DNA of 64,000 nt from Aquicoccus porphyridii (GTDB lineage: Bacteria > Pseudomonadota > Alphaproteobacteria > Rhodobacterales > Rhodobacteraceae), in the NCBI RefSeq assembly GCF_008369105.1, contig NZ_VINQ01000003.1, positions 271,001 through 335,000 of the forward strand. The letters run 5' to 3'. Shown in pieces: positions 9,425-19,256 of the stretch. Under the pieces are notes generated by a model. That model ran no database searches and was not told the origin of the DNA. It saw nothing but the letters and a program-made list of their open reading frames with translations. Each line of letters starts with the position of its first letter. Position 1 is the first letter of the stretch. Made by a program: the position numbers and the translations under genes.

Positions 9425-10186
9425 TTATGTTCTGTCGGTCTTGGGATCTGTGGCGTAAGACAGGCTTGGACGCCCGGCGCTTTTTCGTGTTTGTTCGGCC
9501 AAGGTGATGGCGGCATCAATCGGTCCGCGGTCGGTGGTGCCGGAGAAATCATCGTGCGTCGGCATCGCGTCCGCCACATGCAGATAGCGTTCGCCCGCTA
9601 CATCCAGCAGGCGGTCCAATTCGGCCAAAGGGTCGCTGTGATCATCGGCGCGCAGGTCAAGATAGGCGTGATCCTGCCCGCGGTGGATCATCAGCCCCGC
9701 CGCCTGCCTGCCGCGTTTGTCGCCGCCCGCATCTTCGCCCGCGCGCATTGCGGCCAGCAACCGCTGCGGCATCGCCAGATCGCTGCGGTTTGCGTAGGTC
9801 TCAAATGTGGCGTGCACGACCTCTGGCCCCGCCAGCATGTTGCCCGCAACGGAATGGTGGGCGCCGATCTGGTGTCCCGCCCAATCGACGCAATCGACCC
9901 CGGTATGTGCGGCGAAATTGCCCGTCGCATCCAGCATGTGACATTGGCGAATGTCGCGGCCCGCATCGCGGGCGGCAAATTCGGCAAGCAGGGCTTCTGC
10001 CGTCTTGCCCGCCTCAAGCCTGCGGCGGCCCTCGGTGCCCCAGAGCGGATTGACGAAAGCCTGCGTGGCCACGGCCACCCGCCGCCCGACGTAAGGCACC
10101 ACTGCGCCACAGGCAAAGAACCTGCTGGCAACGATGACACCAATCTCGCCTGTGCCCGGATCGCGCGCGATGATCGAATAGGTCAT
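9425..10186 (-). CDS. DUF1028 family protein
   Basis: Protein of 253 residues of the DUF1028 family, recognised by the opening MTYSIIARDPGTGEIGVIVAS, the FVNPLWGTEG stretch and HSVAGNMLAGPEV. The family resembles N-terminal nucleophile hydrolases and is often found next to peptide ABC transporters and gamma-glutamyltransferases; no reaction is established. Here it sits between a gamma-glutamyltransferase-like gene (3-base gap) and the TauE/SafE exporter. A role in cleaving a product of the peptide pathway is plausible but inferred. Confidence 0.85.
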   Translation of the reverse strand: MTYSIIARDPGTGEIGVIVASRFFACGAVVPYVGRRVAVATQAFVNPLWGTEGRRRLEAGKTAEALLAEFAARDAGRDIRQCHMLDATGNFAAHTGVDCVDWAGHQIGAHHSVAGNMLAGPEVVHATFETYANRSDLAMPQRLLAAMRAGEDAGGDKRGRQAAGLMIHRGQDHAYLDLRADDHSDPLAELDRLLDVAGERYLHVADAMPTHDDFSGTTDRGPIDAAITLAEQTRKSAGRPSLSYATDPKTDRT

Positions 10187-10189
10187 GGT

Positions 10190-11983
10190 TCAGCGCCCCA
10201 CTGCATAGGCTTGCATCAATCGCGGTGTCGCCGCCGCCTGAAGGCTGCCATCGGGATGGCGCAGCGCCGCCGTCAGACGGCCGACCGACCACGGCTCGGC
10301 CACGGTCACGATATGACCGCGCGCACGCAGACCTTTGATGACGGCCTCACCAAAACTTGGTTCGATCGTCATTTCGCCCGGTAACGCCTGCCGCGGGAAA
10401 AAGCTGCTTTGGAAGTGCATCGAATGAAACAGTGACGTGTCCATGCCGGCCTGCAGGTCCAGCCCGTGATGCACAAAACGCAAAAACCAGATCAACTGCC
10501 ACTGATCCTGCTGATCGCCACCGGGCGTGCCAAACACAAGCCGGGTGCCGTCGGATTTCTCAGCCAGCGAGGGTGATAGTGTTGTGCGCGGGCGACGGTG
10601 GGGGCCCAGCGACGTGGGCAGACCTTCCTGAAGCCAGAACATCTGTGCGCGGGAGTTGAGCGGGAAGCCGAGGCCGGGGATCACCGGGTTGCTTTGCAGC
10701 CAGCCGCCTGAGGGAGTAGCCGACACCATGTTGCCCCAGCGGTCGATCACATCCAGATGCACGGTATCGCCGCGCTTTTCGCTCAGATGGGCTATTGCTG
10801 GCTCTTGAGGGGCCGCATCGTTGACGCCGAAATCGCAGGTCGCGCGGCGCAGATAGGCTTCTGCCAGGTGTTCAAGTCCGGGTATGAAGCCGGGGCGGTG
10901 TTCAAGCGAAGCGTGGTCAGTGATCAGCTTGGCGCGCTCGGCGTTGTAGCTGTCCGACAGGAGGATCTCCATCGGAATGACGCTGTACTCCGGATCGCCG
11001 TAATAGGCTTCGCGGTCGGCGAAAGCCAATTTCATCGCCTCGATGACGGTATGCACAAACTCTTCGCCCATCGGGTCCATCGCGGCGAGGTCGAAGTGTT
11101 TAAGGATCGCGAGCGTTTGCAAGAACACCGGCCCCTGCGACCACGGCGCGGTCTTGTGAACCGTCCAGCCTTCGTAGTCATAGCGCAGCGTGTCTTCGTA
11201 AGTTGCTGACCAGTTCGCCATGTCTTCACGGGCCAGCACGGCGCTGTTTTTTTGCTCGGATACGTCATGCACGCAGGCATCCTTGAGATAGTCAAAGATG
11301 GCGTCGGCGATAAACCCCTTGGACCAGATCGCCCGCGCTGCATCAATCTGCGCGACGCGGTCTTGCCCGCTTGCTTCGGCTTCGCTGACCAACCGTTCGT
11401 AGGTCGCGGTCAGGTCAGGATTCTTGAAATTGGCGTTGGCAGCGGGCGCCCTGCCCCCGGGGGTCCAGACGGCAGCGGAGGTCGGCCATTCTGCGGCGAA
11501 GTAATCGGCCAAGCCTGCTATGGTATTGGCGACACGCGGCAACACCGGGTGGCCGCCGCGGGCGTAGTCAATGGCCGGTTGCAGCACATCGCGCAGATCC
11601 ATCGTGCCATGATCGCGCAGCAGCAGCATCCAGCCGTCAAAGGCACCCGGCACCACGGTGGAGAGCAAGCCGGAACCAGGGATCAGCGTCAGCCCCTGCG
11701 CCTTGTAATGCGCGGTGGTGGCACCGGCGGGGGTAACACCCTGCCCGCAGACAACCTTGGTCTGGTTTGTTTCGGCGCTGTGGAAAATAATCGGCAGATC
11801 GCCTGCAGGGCCGTTCAGATGCGGCTCGACGATCTGAAGCACAAATCCTGCCGCCACCGCTGCATCAAAGGCGTTGCCGCCCTTTTCGAGGATGCCAAAG
11901 CCCACGGCCGAGGCGATCCAGTGGGTCGATGTGGCGACCCCGAAGGAACCCCGGACCTCGGGACGGGTGGTAAAGCCGGACAT
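10190..11983 (-). CDS. Gamma-glutamyltransferase family protein (long form)
   Basis: Ntn-hydrolase of 597 residues in the gamma-glutamyltransferase superfamily, longer than the usual 530-580. It should cleave gamma-glutamyl bonds or a related acyl-amide. The self-cleavage site and new N-terminal threonine appear in RGDTVHLDVIDRWGNMVS, preceding the small subunit. The opening GVATSTHWIASAVGFGILEKGGNAFDAAVAAGFVL is the family N-terminus. No Sec signal peptide is obvious, so a cytoplasmic location is likely. The ATG at 11983 has GGAG upstream; a TTG at 12001 would overlap the permease stop by 4 bases but lacks that site. It follows the transporter genes in the same operon. Confidence 0.87.
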   Translation of the reverse strand: MSGFTTRPEVRGSFGVATSTHWIASAVGFGILEKGGNAFDAAVAAGFVLQIVEPHLNGPAGDLPIIFHSAETNQTKVVCGQGVTPAGATTAHYKAQGLTLIPGSGLLSTVVPGAFDGWMLLLRDHGTMDLRDVLQPAIDYARGGHPVLPRVANTIAGLADYFAAEWPTSAAVWTPGGRAPAANANFKNPDLTATYERLVSEAEASGQDRVAQIDAARAIWSKGFIADAIFDYLKDACVHDVSEQKNSAVLAREDMANWSATYEDTLRYDYEGWTVHKTAPWSQGPVFLQTLAILKHFDLAAMDPMGEEFVHTVIEAMKLAFADREAYYGDPEYSVIPMEILLSDSYNAERAKLITDHASLEHRPGFIPGLEHLAEAYLRRATCDFGVNDAAPQEPAIAHLSEKRGDTVHLDVIDRWGNMVSATPSGGWLQSNPVIPGLGFPLNSRAQMFWLQEGLPTSLGPHRRPRTTLSPSLAEKSDGTRLVFGTPGGDQQDQWQLIWFLRFVHHGLDLQAGMDTSLFHSMHFQSSFFPRQALPGEMTIEPSFGEAVIKGLRARGHIVTVAEPWSVGRLTAALRHPDGSLQAAATPRLMQAYAVGR

Positions 11984-11997
11984 GGAGTCTCCGTTCG

Positions 11998-12897
11998 TCA
12001 ATGTTCGCGGGGGTCGAGCGCATCGCGCAACCCGTCGCCCAGAAGGTTAAAGCCAAGCACGACCAAAAAGATCGCGACACCGGGCCAGAGCGCCATCCAG
12101 GGCGCCTGGTTGAGGAAGTTCTTTGCGGTGTTGAGCATCGACCCCCAGGATGGCGAGGGTGGTTGCTGGCCCAGGCCGAGAAAGGACAGCGACGCCTCGG
12201 CGATGATGGCAGTGGCCACGGTGAGCGTGGCCTGCACCAGAACGGGTGGCAACACGTTGGGTAAGATATAGCGGCGCAGGATGCGCGGCGTGGACAACCC
12301 GATGGCGCGCGCACTTTCAACATAATCTTCGGCGGCAACGCTGAGCACCTGACCGCGGGTCAGGCGGATGAAAACCGGGGTTGCGGATATGCCGATAGCG
12401 ATCATCGCATTGGTCAGGCTTGGCCCCAAAAACGCGGCCAGCGCGATGGCGAGGATCAGGAATGGTGCGGCCAGCAATGCTTCGGTACAGCGGGAGATGA
12501 TCGCGTCGGTCCAGCCGCCGAAATACCCCGCGATAATGCCCAAGGGCACCCCGAACCCAAGCGCGATGGCGACCGACACGACCCCGGCCAGCAGAGAGGC
12601 CTGCGCCCCCCAAACCAGTCGCGACAACACATCGCGGCCCAGCTCATCCGTGCCTAGCCAATGCGCGGCAGAGGGTGCTTTGCGCACCGCGCCCCAATCG
12701 GTCGCGACAGGGTCAGGGATGGGCAGGATCGGGGCGACAAGCGCGATCAGCACAAAGAATGTCACCAGCACACCGCCCAGCATCGCGCTGCGGTGTTTGC
12801 GAAACTTCTTCCAGACGCGGTTTTCGGGGCGGGCCGACAAGACCGGATCAGCGGCGCTTTCGGCATCAATGGTCACGGGAGTCGCAGGTTGGGCCAT
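11998..12897 (-). CDS. Peptide ABC transporter permease (DppC/GsiD-like)
   Basis: Permease of 299 residues with a soluble N-terminus and six hydrophobic segments. A conserved DppC N-terminal patch (DWGAVRKAPSAAHWLGTDELGRDVLSRLVWGA) lies near residues 63-94. The EAA loop reads ESARAIGLSTPRILRRYILPNVLPP. It pairs with the DppB-type permease encoded immediately upstream. The stop and start are joined as TAATG, sharing one base. Placement between gamma-glutamyltransferase-like genes suggests import of gamma-glutamyl peptides such as glutathione, as for GsiABCD. Confidence 0.9.
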   Translation of the reverse strand: MAQPATPVTIDAESAADPVLSARPENRVWKKFRKHRSAMLGGVLVTFFVLIALVAPILPIPDPVATDWGAVRKAPSAAHWLGTDELGRDVLSRLVWGAQASLLAGVVSVAIALGFGVPLGIIAGYFGGWTDAIISRCTEALLAAPFLILAIALAAFLGPSLTNAMIAIGISATPVFIRLTRGQVLSVAAEDYVESARAIGLSTPRILRRYILPNVLPPVLVQATLTVATAIIAEASLSFLGLGQQPPSPSWGSMLNTAKNFLNQAPWMALWPGVAIFLVVLGFNLLGDGLRDALDPREH

Positions 12898-13841
12898 TAT
12901 TGCTTCCTCAGGCGCGGGTTCAGCAACACATAGGCGACATCGGCCAGCAGATTCATGAAGATGAAGCCCACGGCGGTAACGAGGACGATCCCCTGCACAA
13001 CAGCGTAGTCACGGTTGAACACCGCATCGACGACCAGTTTGCCAAAGCCGGGGATGGTGAAAATCTGTTCGGTCAGCACGGCGCCGGCGATCAGCTCTCC
13101 GAACAGCAGGGCCGTTAGTGTGACGATGGGAGTCAGCGCGTTGCGAAAGGCGTGTTTCAGGATGACGCGCCGTTCAACCAGCCCTTTGGCGCGGGCGGTA
13201 CGCACATAATCGGAATTCAGCACTCCGAGCATGGCCGAACGGGTGTGACGCATCAGCGTGGCGGCCAGTGCGGTGCCCAGCACGAAAGCGGGCATGATCA
13301 TCACGGTGATGGAGCGGACGGGGTCCTCGCTTAGCGGGACATAGCCGGAGGCGGGCAGCAGTTTCCATTTCACCGACACCAGCAGGATCAGCATGATGCC
13401 AAGCCAGAAATTCGGGATCGACAGGCCCGAAAGCGCGACAACATTGGCGATGTAATCCACAATCGTGCCCTTTTTCACGGCCGAGAAGATGCCGGCAGGG
13501 ATGCCGATCAGCAGGGCAAAGATCATCGCCATGGCGGCAAGCTGGATGGTCACCGGCAATTTCTGCGCGATCAGTTCCAGCACCGGTTGGTTGGTGCGCA
13601 GCGAAATGCCCAGATCGCCCCGGAGCGCGTTGCCGATCCAAGTGAAATACTGCACCGGAATCGGATCGTTCAGACGGTATTTCTCGCGCAGGAACTCAAG
13701 CACCTGCGGATCACGTTCTTCACCCGCCATTGCCAGAACCGGATCACCCGGCAACAACTTTTGCAAGGTGAACACGAAGATCGAGATCAGAATGATCGTG
13801 GGGATCGCGATGACGACACGGCGCAGGATAAAGGACAGCAT
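12897..13841 (-). CDS. Peptide ABC transporter permease (DppB/GsiC-like)
   Basis: Permease of 314 residues opening MLSFILRRVVIAIPT, the standard DppB start, with six hydrophobic segments. The EAA loop reads RTARAKGLVERRVILKHAFRNALTP. The NRDYAVVQGIVLVTAVGFIFMNLLADVAYVLLNPRLR tail is characteristic. The ATG at 13841 is chosen over 13883 because the longer version would place the start inside a strong hairpin (13869-13895) and add an atypical N-terminus; GAGG lies 9 bases before 13841. Confidence 0.9.
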   Translation of the reverse strand: MLSFILRRVVIAIPTIILISIFVFTLQKLLPGDPVLAMAGEERDPQVLEFLREKYRLNDPIPVQYFTWIGNALRGDLGISLRTNQPVLELIAQKLPVTIQLAAMAMIFALLIGIPAGIFSAVKKGTIVDYIANVVALSGLSIPNFWLGIMLILLVSVKWKLLPASGYVPLSEDPVRSITVMIMPAFVLGTALAATLMRHTRSAMLGVLNSDYVRTARAKGLVERRVILKHAFRNALTPIVTLTALLFGELIAGAVLTEQIFTIPGFGKLVVDAVFNRDYAVVQGIVLVTAVGFIFMNLLADVAYVLLNPRLRKQ

Positions 13842-13868
13842 CTGAGACGGCCTCATATGAGCGTGAAG

Positions 13869-13895
13869 ACACCGCCGGGACATGCCCGGCGGTGT
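13869..13895 (-). promoter_or_regulatory. Strong stem-loop between binding-protein and DppB-type genes
   Basis: Perfect 11-base arms (ACACCGCCGGG and CCCGGCGGTGT) around a 5-base loop, in the 68-base gap between the binding-protein stop and the permease start. It lacks a T run in the transcribed direction. This fits a 3' mRNA stabiliser or partial terminator that lowers downstream expression relative to the binding protein. Confidence 0.65.
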
Positions 13896-13909
13896 AGGGG
13901 AAAGGTGGC

Positions 13910-15424
13910 TTAGCCGTCTTCTTTTTTCATGCCTTTCAGACGGATCATCCCGTCAGGGTAGGGCGTGAAGCCGGAGATCGCGGAATCCAGTGCCCAGATC
14001 CATGTCTGGTGGTAGAGATACACGATGGGCGCCTCGTCGTTCAGGATCGCGCGGGCGGCGTTATAGCTTTCCTTGCGGACCTGCTGATCGTTGGACGTGC
14101 GTGCTGTGTTCAGCAGCGCATCAACTTTGGCGTTGGAGTATTTGGAATCGTTCAGCCCGGCATCGGTGGTCATGAACTGATGGATGTTGCCATCGGGATC
14201 GACACGACCCGACCACCCGATCTGGCTGGCGGTATAGTCGCCTGCGGTCTGGTCCGACAGCAATGTTGCGAACTCTTTCGAGACCAGCGAAATGCGGATG
14301 CCTGCCTCGGATGCCATGGATTGCACGACCTGCATCAGTTGCAGCGGAATGGTGGTGTTGGGCACCTGCACCTCAAGGTCGATGCCATCGGGGAAACCGG
14401 CCTCGGCCAGCAATGCCTTGGCCTGTTCCACGTCGCGCGCGGGCACGGGGAAGTCCTTGCTGTACCATGGCGATGTCGGTGGGAAGGGCTGGTTGCCCGC
14501 CGCAAAGGCACCGTTGAACACAACCTGATTGATCGCCTCGCGGTCCAACGAAAGGCTAAGCGCCTGACGCAGACGTTTGTCTTTGCCCCACGGATTGTCG
14601 GCCTTGTCGCCATTGGCCACATTGATCGTGATGCCCTGATAGCCAAGCGACACGGCGCTGGCCACCTGGATGCCCGCATCGCTTTCTGCTTGCGCCAGAT
14701 CCGTGGCGGCCAGACGTTCCAGCATGTCGATGTCGCCCGATTGCAGATTGGCAAGCCGCACTGTGGTGTCGGGGATCGGCAGATAGGATACCGTGTCGAA
14801 GTGGAAGTCGTCGGCGTTATAATAGTCTTCGAATTTCTCCAGAACGATCCGGTCCTGTGCCACACGCTCCTTGAACTTGTAAGGCCCGGAGCAAATGGGG
14901 TTCAGGCCGAAATCGGCACCGGCCTGTGTTGCGGCGGTGGGCGACACCATCATGCCAGCGCGGTCCGCAAGCTGCGCCATCAGCGTTGCATCGGGGCTGG
15001 TCAGATCAAGGCGCACCACGTGGCTGCCCAGAACTTCGACGCCCGTCACCGATGACAGTTCGGATTTGCGCCGCGATTCCTGAAGGTTTTGGCTGCGATC
15101 GATGTTGGCGGCCACGGCTGCGGCATCGAACGGGGTGCCGTCGTGAAAAACCACATCATCGCGCAGTTTCAACGTCAGTTGTTTGCCATCCTCTGAAAAC
15201 GACCATTCGGTGGCCAGTTGCGGGATGATCTCCAGATCGGGCGTGATGTCGACCAGTTTGTCACACAGAGCGGTGTAAACGATCCGCCCCACGAAGGTGC
15301 GCGACTGATCGGGGTCCAGCACGTCGGCATCCGATTGCAGCGCGATGCGCAGATCGGCGGCCTGTGCGCCCAGCGTTGTCGCCCCCAGCAAGGCTGCTGC
15401 AAGGGTCAGTTTAGTCAGTTTCAT
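13910..15424 (-). CDS. Peptide-binding protein of ABC transporter (SBP family 5)
   Basis: Periplasmic binding protein of 504 residues with a Sec signal peptide (cleavage near AQAAD at 22-24). Family 5 landmarks include ADVLDPDQSRTFVGRIVYTALCDKLVDI near the N-terminus, LKLRDDVVFHDGTPFDAAAVAANIDR near 85-115, and RLRQALSLSLDREAINQVVFNGAF near 285. It should bind oligopeptides or glutathione-like ligands. The ATG at 15424 overlaps the upstream ATPase stop as ATGA. A strong hairpin follows its stop codon. Confidence 0.9.
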   Translation of the reverse strand: MKLTKLTLAAALLGATTLGAQAADLRIALQSDADVLDPDQSRTFVGRIVYTALCDKLVDITPDLEIIPQLATEWSFSEDGKQLTLKLRDDVVFHDGTPFDAAAVAANIDRSQNLQESRRKSELSSVTGVEVLGSHVVRLDLTSPDATLMAQLADRAGMMVSPTAATQAGADFGLNPICSGPYKFKERVAQDRIVLEKFEDYYNADDFHFDTVSYLPIPDTTVRLANLQSGDIDMLERLAATDLAQAESDAGIQVASAVSLGYQGITINVANGDKADNPWGKDKRLRQALSLSLDREAINQVVFNGAFAAGNQPFPPTSPWYSKDFPVPARDVEQAKALLAEAGFPDGIDLEVQVPNTTIPLQLMQVVQSMASEAGIRISLVSKEFATLLSDQTAGDYTASQIGWSGRVDPDGNIHQFMTTDAGLNDSKYSNAKVDALLNTARTSNDQQVRKESYNAARAILNDEAPIVYLYHQTWIWALDSAISGFTPYPDGMIRLKGMKKEDG

Positions 15425-16575
15425 GTCGAACTCTCCTGTTGATGGAATGGTTTTGGTTCAGCCTGTTGCTTTTGGTCTTGGCCGGACCGGACATTTGCCC
15501 GCTCCTGCATGGCGTCCTGATAAAGCGCAAAGCGCGCGCTGGCGCCTGCGGCACGGGGCGGCGTACCGACACGGCCCGGATCGGGTTCTGCGGCTGCGAT
15601 GTCCGCGAAGAAATGGCAGGCCGCAACGTGATCTTCGCCGTTGCCTGTGGGACGCAGCGTGGGGGCCTGCGAGGTGCAGCGGTCTTGCGCGTAGGGGCAG
15701 CGGGTGTGGAACCGGCAGCCGGATGGCGGATTGGCCGGGCTGGGCATTTCGCCATGCAGCGCGGTCTGGCTGAGGCGCTGGCCGTAGGCGGCCACCGGAA
15801 TGGCCGACAACAGCGCGCGGGTGTAGGGGTGGCGCGGGTGCTGGAACACGGTATCAACCGTGCCTTGTTCGACGATCTGGCCCAGATACATCACTGCCAC
15901 GCGATCGCTCATGTGCCGGATCACCGCCAGATCATGCGCGATGATCACCAGTGTCAGCCCCAATTCGTCGCGCAGATCGCCCAGCAGATTGATCACCTGC
16001 GCCTGCACCGAGACATCCAGCGCCGACACCGGCTCATCGCCGATCATCAGCTTTGGTGCAGAGGCCAACGCGCGGGCGATGCCGATGCGCTGGCGCTGAC
16101 CGCCGGAAAATTCATGCGGATAGCGTTCGGCGTGTTCGGGGCGCAGCCCGACCTTGTCCAGCAACTCCGACACCTTGGCCCGCCGCTCTGCCCCGCTCAT
16201 GTCGGGAAAGTGGGTTTCCAGCGGCTCACCGATCAGCTTGCCCACACTCATGCGCGGGTTGAGCGAGGAAAACGGGTCTTGAAAGATGAATTGCATGTCC
16301 CTGCGCAGGGCGGTCAGATCGCGCCCCTTGAGGTTGCGCACATCTATGCCATCAAAGATCACATCCCCTTCGGTGGGCGACAGCAGGCGCATCAGCAGCC
16401 GCGCCAGCGTGGATTTACCGCAGCCGGATTCGCCGACGATGGCAAAGGTTTCACCCCGCCGAACGTCAAAGGAGACATCATCAACGGCGCGGATCACGCC
16501 TGCGGTGCCCATCACGACACCGCCGGTCGTGAAGTGCTTTTTCAGCCCGCGCGCCCGAAGAATGTTGTCGCTCAT
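15421..16575 (-). CDS. Peptide ABC transporter ATPase (DppF-like)
   Basis: ATPase of 384 residues. It has Walker [10 protein letters not shown] near 48-56, the Q-loop [11 protein letters not shown] near 105, signature [15 protein letters not shown] near 158 and an ADEP-like Walker B ([15 protein letters not shown]). The oligopeptide-type C-terminal domain carries [15 protein letters not shown], the cysteine cluster that may bind an iron-sulfur centre in this subgroup. About 50 extra low-complexity, Gln- and Ala-rich residues follow, making it longer than the usual 320-340. It overlaps both neighbours by ATGA, so DppD, DppF and the binding protein are translationally coupled. Confidence 0.9.
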   Translation of the reverse strand: MSDNILRARGLKKHFTTGGVVMGTAGVIRAVDDVSFDVRRGETFAIVGESGCGKSTLARLLMRLLSPTEGDVIFDGIDVRNLKGRDLTALRRDMQFIFQDPFSSLNPRMSVGKLIGEPLETHFPDMSGAERRAKVSELLDKVGLRPEHAERYPHEFSGGQRQRIGIARALASAPKLMIGDEPVSALDVSVQAQVINLLGDLRDELGLTLVIIAHDLAVIRHMSDRVAVMYLGQIVEQGTVDTVFQHPRHPYTRALLSAIPVAAYGQRLSQTALHGEMPSPANPPSGCRFHTRCPYAQDRCTSQAPTLRPTGNGEDHVAACHFFADIAAAEPDPGRVGTPPRAAGASARFALYQDAMQERANVRSGQDQKQQAEPKPFHQQESST

Positions 16576-17579
16576 GCGCTTTCCTTCAGTTTGATTTCCA
16601 AAGGGGCGAAATGGCAGGCGGCCTGATGACCGTCACCTATTTCAACAAGCGGCGGCTCGGTGGTGCAAACCGGACGGGCAAAGGGGCAGCGCGTTGAGAA
16701 ACGGCAGCCCGCCGGCATGTTCCGCGCTGTCGGCACCATGCCTGGAACAGTCGAAAGCCGCCCGCGCGCGCCGGTCAGTTGCGGAATCGAGGACATCAAC
16801 CCGATGGTATAGGGGTGCTGGGGGTCGTTGAATATCCGCTCGGCAGGCCCTGTTTCCACGACAGTTCCGGCATACATCACGGCCACCGTATCAGCGATTT
16901 CCGCAACCACACCCAGATCATGAGTAATCATGATGGTGCCCATACCGGTTTCTGCCTGAAGATCGCGGATCAGTTCCAGAATCTGCGCCTGAATGGTCAC
17001 GTCCAGCGCGGTCGTCGGCTCGTCTGCAATCAAAAGTGCCGGGTCGTTGACCAAGGCCATTGCAATCATCACGCGCTGGCGCATCCCGCCCGAAAGCTGG
17101 TGCGGATAGTCGCGCATCCGCTTTGCAGGCGCGGGGATGCCGACCCGTTGCAACATTGCCACCGCACGGTCGCGCGCTTGGGCGTCGGTTGCATCGCTGT
17201 GCGCCTTGACGGCTTCGACAATCTGGTCACCGATGCGAAACACCGGATTAAGTGAGGACATCGGTTCCTGAAAGATCATCGTCATCCGGCTGCCGCGGAT
17301 TTTGCGCATGGCCTTCGGGTCGGCAAGGTTCATGGCCTGCCCTTCGAACAGCATTTTCCCCGAATTGATCTGTGCTGCACCGGCGGGCAGCAGACCCATC
17401 ATGGCAAGTGAGGTCACGCTTTTGCCACAGCCGCTTTCACCGACGATACACAGGGTTTTGCCCGAACCGACCGAGAAACTGACGCGATTGATCTGGTCGC
17501 TGGGCGCACCACGAAACCGCAGGCTGAAGTCCTGAACGACAAGCAGGTCCGGTTGTGCTTCGGTGTTGACCAGGGACAA
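16572..17579 (-). CDS. Peptide ABC transporter ATPase (DppD-like) with a TTG start
   Basis: ATPase of about 335 residues and partner of the DppF-like subunit. It shows Walker [11 protein letters not shown]-loop [11 protein letters not shown], signature [15 protein letters not shown], Walker [14 protein letters not shown], and the C-terminal [15 protein letters not shown] cluster. No ATG exists anywhere near the 5' end. The TTG at 17579 is chosen because GAGGAG lies 6 bases upstream. Further TTGs at 17600 and 17612 lack such a site. A weak start codon on the first transporter gene could limit translation of the coupled genes behind it. Confidence 0.86.
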   Translation of the reverse strand: MSLVNTEAQPDLLVVQDFSLRFRGAPSDQINRVSFSVGSGKTLCIVGESGCGKSVTSLAMMGLLPAGAAQINSGKMLFEGQAMNLADPKAMRKIRGSRMTMIFQEPMSSLNPVFRIGDQIVEAVKAHSDATDAQARDRAVAMLQRVGIPAPAKRMRDYPHQLSGGMRQRVMIAMALVNDPALLIADEPTTALDVTIQAQILELIRDLQAETGMGTIMITHDLGVVAEIADTVAVMYAGTVVETGPAERIFNDPQHPYTIGLMSSIPQLTGARGRLSTVPGMVPTARNMPAGCRFSTRCPFARPVCTTEPPLVEIGDGHQAACHFAPLEIKLKESA

Positions 17580-17666
17580 AGTGTGCTCCTCTTGAACCAA
17601 CCGTAAAACCAATATGGAATTGGTTTAATATGCGGTTGCAAATAATATGCTGTCAATCAACTGCCA

Positions 17667-19256
17667 TCAGTAGCCGACTGCCTGACCGTCTTTGCGCGGG
17701 TCCGATCCAGCCGCATAGCCGCCTCCCTCCAGCCGTTGCACCAATTGCGCACCGCCAAAACCAAAGGCGTTGTCAGGCGCCTCGACCTGAACGCTGTGAC
17801 CCATCTTTTTCAGACCGTCGATCATGCCGGCCGGCATGGAGGGTTCGCAGGCGACCTCCAGCCCCTCGATCGTGCGCCAGCGTGGCGCGTCTGCCGCAGT
17901 CTGAGGGTCCTGATTCCACAACTGGGTGCGTAGCAGCAACTGCATATGCCCCATCGCCTGGATCGGGCCGCCCATCATACCGAACGCCATCAGAGGCGCG
18001 CCGTTTTTCATCGCGAACCCCGGAATGATGGTGTGGAAAGGGCGCTTGCCTGGAGCCACCTGATTGGGGTGGCCCTGTTCGGTGGTAAAGCCCAACCCGC
18101 GGTTCTGCATTGAGATGCCGGTGCCGGGCACCACCACGCCAGAGCCGAAACCGGCATAGTTGGACTGGATAAAGCTGACCATCATACCGAATGCATCCCC
18201 GACATTCATCAACACGGTGCCGCCCAGCTTTGGCGCTCCTGCGCCAAAATCCTGCGCCCGATCAAGGTCGATCAGCGCGGCGCGTGACTTGAGGTAGTCC
18301 GGGGCCAGCAGGGCCGTTTCGTCGACCTCGCCCATGTGGTCGCGGTCCGAGACATAGGCATGCAAGTCGCTATAGGCCAGTTTCACTGCCTCGATTTGCA
18401 GATGGACGGCGGCCAGATCGTCGGGGCCGTGGTCGCGGATCGCAGTGTGTTGCAAAATGCCAAGCGCCATCAGCGCCGCGATGCCCTGACCGTTTGGAGG
18501 GATTTCATGCAATTCCACATCGTCAAAGCTCTGGCTGATGGTTCCACACCAGTCGTTGCGGTGTGCTGCCAGATCCTCGACCGTCATCGCGCCGCCGTGC
18601 GCCTTGGCAAAGGCTGCGATTTCCTGTGCGATTTCACCTTCATAGAACGCGCGGCCCTTGGTTTCCGCAATCGCGCGCAATGTGCGCGCTGCGCCGGGAT
18701 TGCGGAACCGTTCACCGGGTTTGGGCACACGGCCATCGGGCATGAAGGTTTCCGCAAAACCGGGCTGGTCTTTTAGAACAGCGGCTCCTTTTGCCCATGC
18801 CGTGCCAACAACCGGCGATACGATAAACCCGTCTTCGGCATAGCGGATCGCGGGGGCCAGCACGGTGGCAAGATCCAGCTTTCCGAATTTCTCGGAAAGT
18901 TCGACCCATGCGCTGACGGCGCCCGGAACGGTGACCGAATCCCAGCCATGCTCAGGTATGCCGCCGGCGAAACGCTCTGGTGTCCATGCAGCGGGTGCGC
19001 GGCCAGAGGCATTCAGCCCATGCAGCTTTTTGCCGTCCCACAGAATGCAGAATGCATCCGACCCCAGCCCGCAGCCAGTCGGCTCGACGATGGTCAGGGT
19101 TGCGGCCGTGGCAACGGCTGCGTCTACGGCGTTACCGCCTTGTTGCAGGATCGCAAGACCGGCTTGGGTGGCCAGTGGCTGTGACGTTGCCACAACATTT
19201 TCCGCAAGAACCGGCGAACGCCGGGACGGGTAAACAGGATCATGACGCAAGTGCAT
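17667..19256 (-). CDS. ggt: Gamma-glutamyltransferase family protein
   Basis: Ntn-hydrolase of 529 residues, normal length for the family. It opens after a short leader with the family core (VVATSQPLATQAGLAILQQGGNAVDAAVATAATL). The nucleophile Thr lies in KLGGTVLMNVGD near residue 365, and the PFHTIIPGFAMKNGAPLMAFGMMGGPIQAMGH stretch and the SDPRKDGQAVGY tail are typical of GGT enzymes that act on gamma-glutamyl amides and glutathione. It is the promoter-proximal gene of the block, 88 bases ahead of the ATPase gene. The ATG at 19256 has AAAGG upstream; a longer frame to 19322 lacks support. No clear signal peptide. Confidence 0.9.
   Translation of the reverse strand: MHLRHDPVYPSRRSPVLAENVVATSQPLATQAGLAILQQGGNAVDAAVATAATLTIVEPTGCGLGSDAFCILWDGKKLHGLNASGRAPAAWTPERFAGGIPEHGWDSVTVPGAVSAWVELSEKFGKLDLATVLAPAIRYAEDGFIVSPVVGTAWAKGAAVLKDQPGFAETFMPDGRVPKPGERFRNPGAARTLRAIAETKGRAFYEGEIAQEIAAFAKAHGGAMTVEDLAAHRNDWCGTISQSFDDVELHEIPPNGQGIAALMALGILQHTAIRDHGPDDLAAVHLQIEAVKLAYSDLHAYVSDRDHMGEVDETALLAPDYLKSRAALIDLDRAQDFGAGAPKLGGTVLMNVGDAFGMMVSFIQSNYAGFGSGVVVPGTGISMQNRGLGFTTEQGHPNQVAPGKRPFHTIIPGFAMKNGAPLMAFGMMGGPIQAMGHMQLLLRTQLWNQDPQTAADAPRWRTIEGLEVACEPSMPAGMIDGLKKMGHSVQVEAPDNAFGFGGAQLVQRLEGGGYAAGSDPRKDGQAVGY

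Noticed and set aside
13841-13883. Longer start for the DppB-type permease at 13883
   Set aside because: It would start inside a strong hairpin and add 14 residues unlike the family; the ATG at 13841 gives the standard N-terminus.
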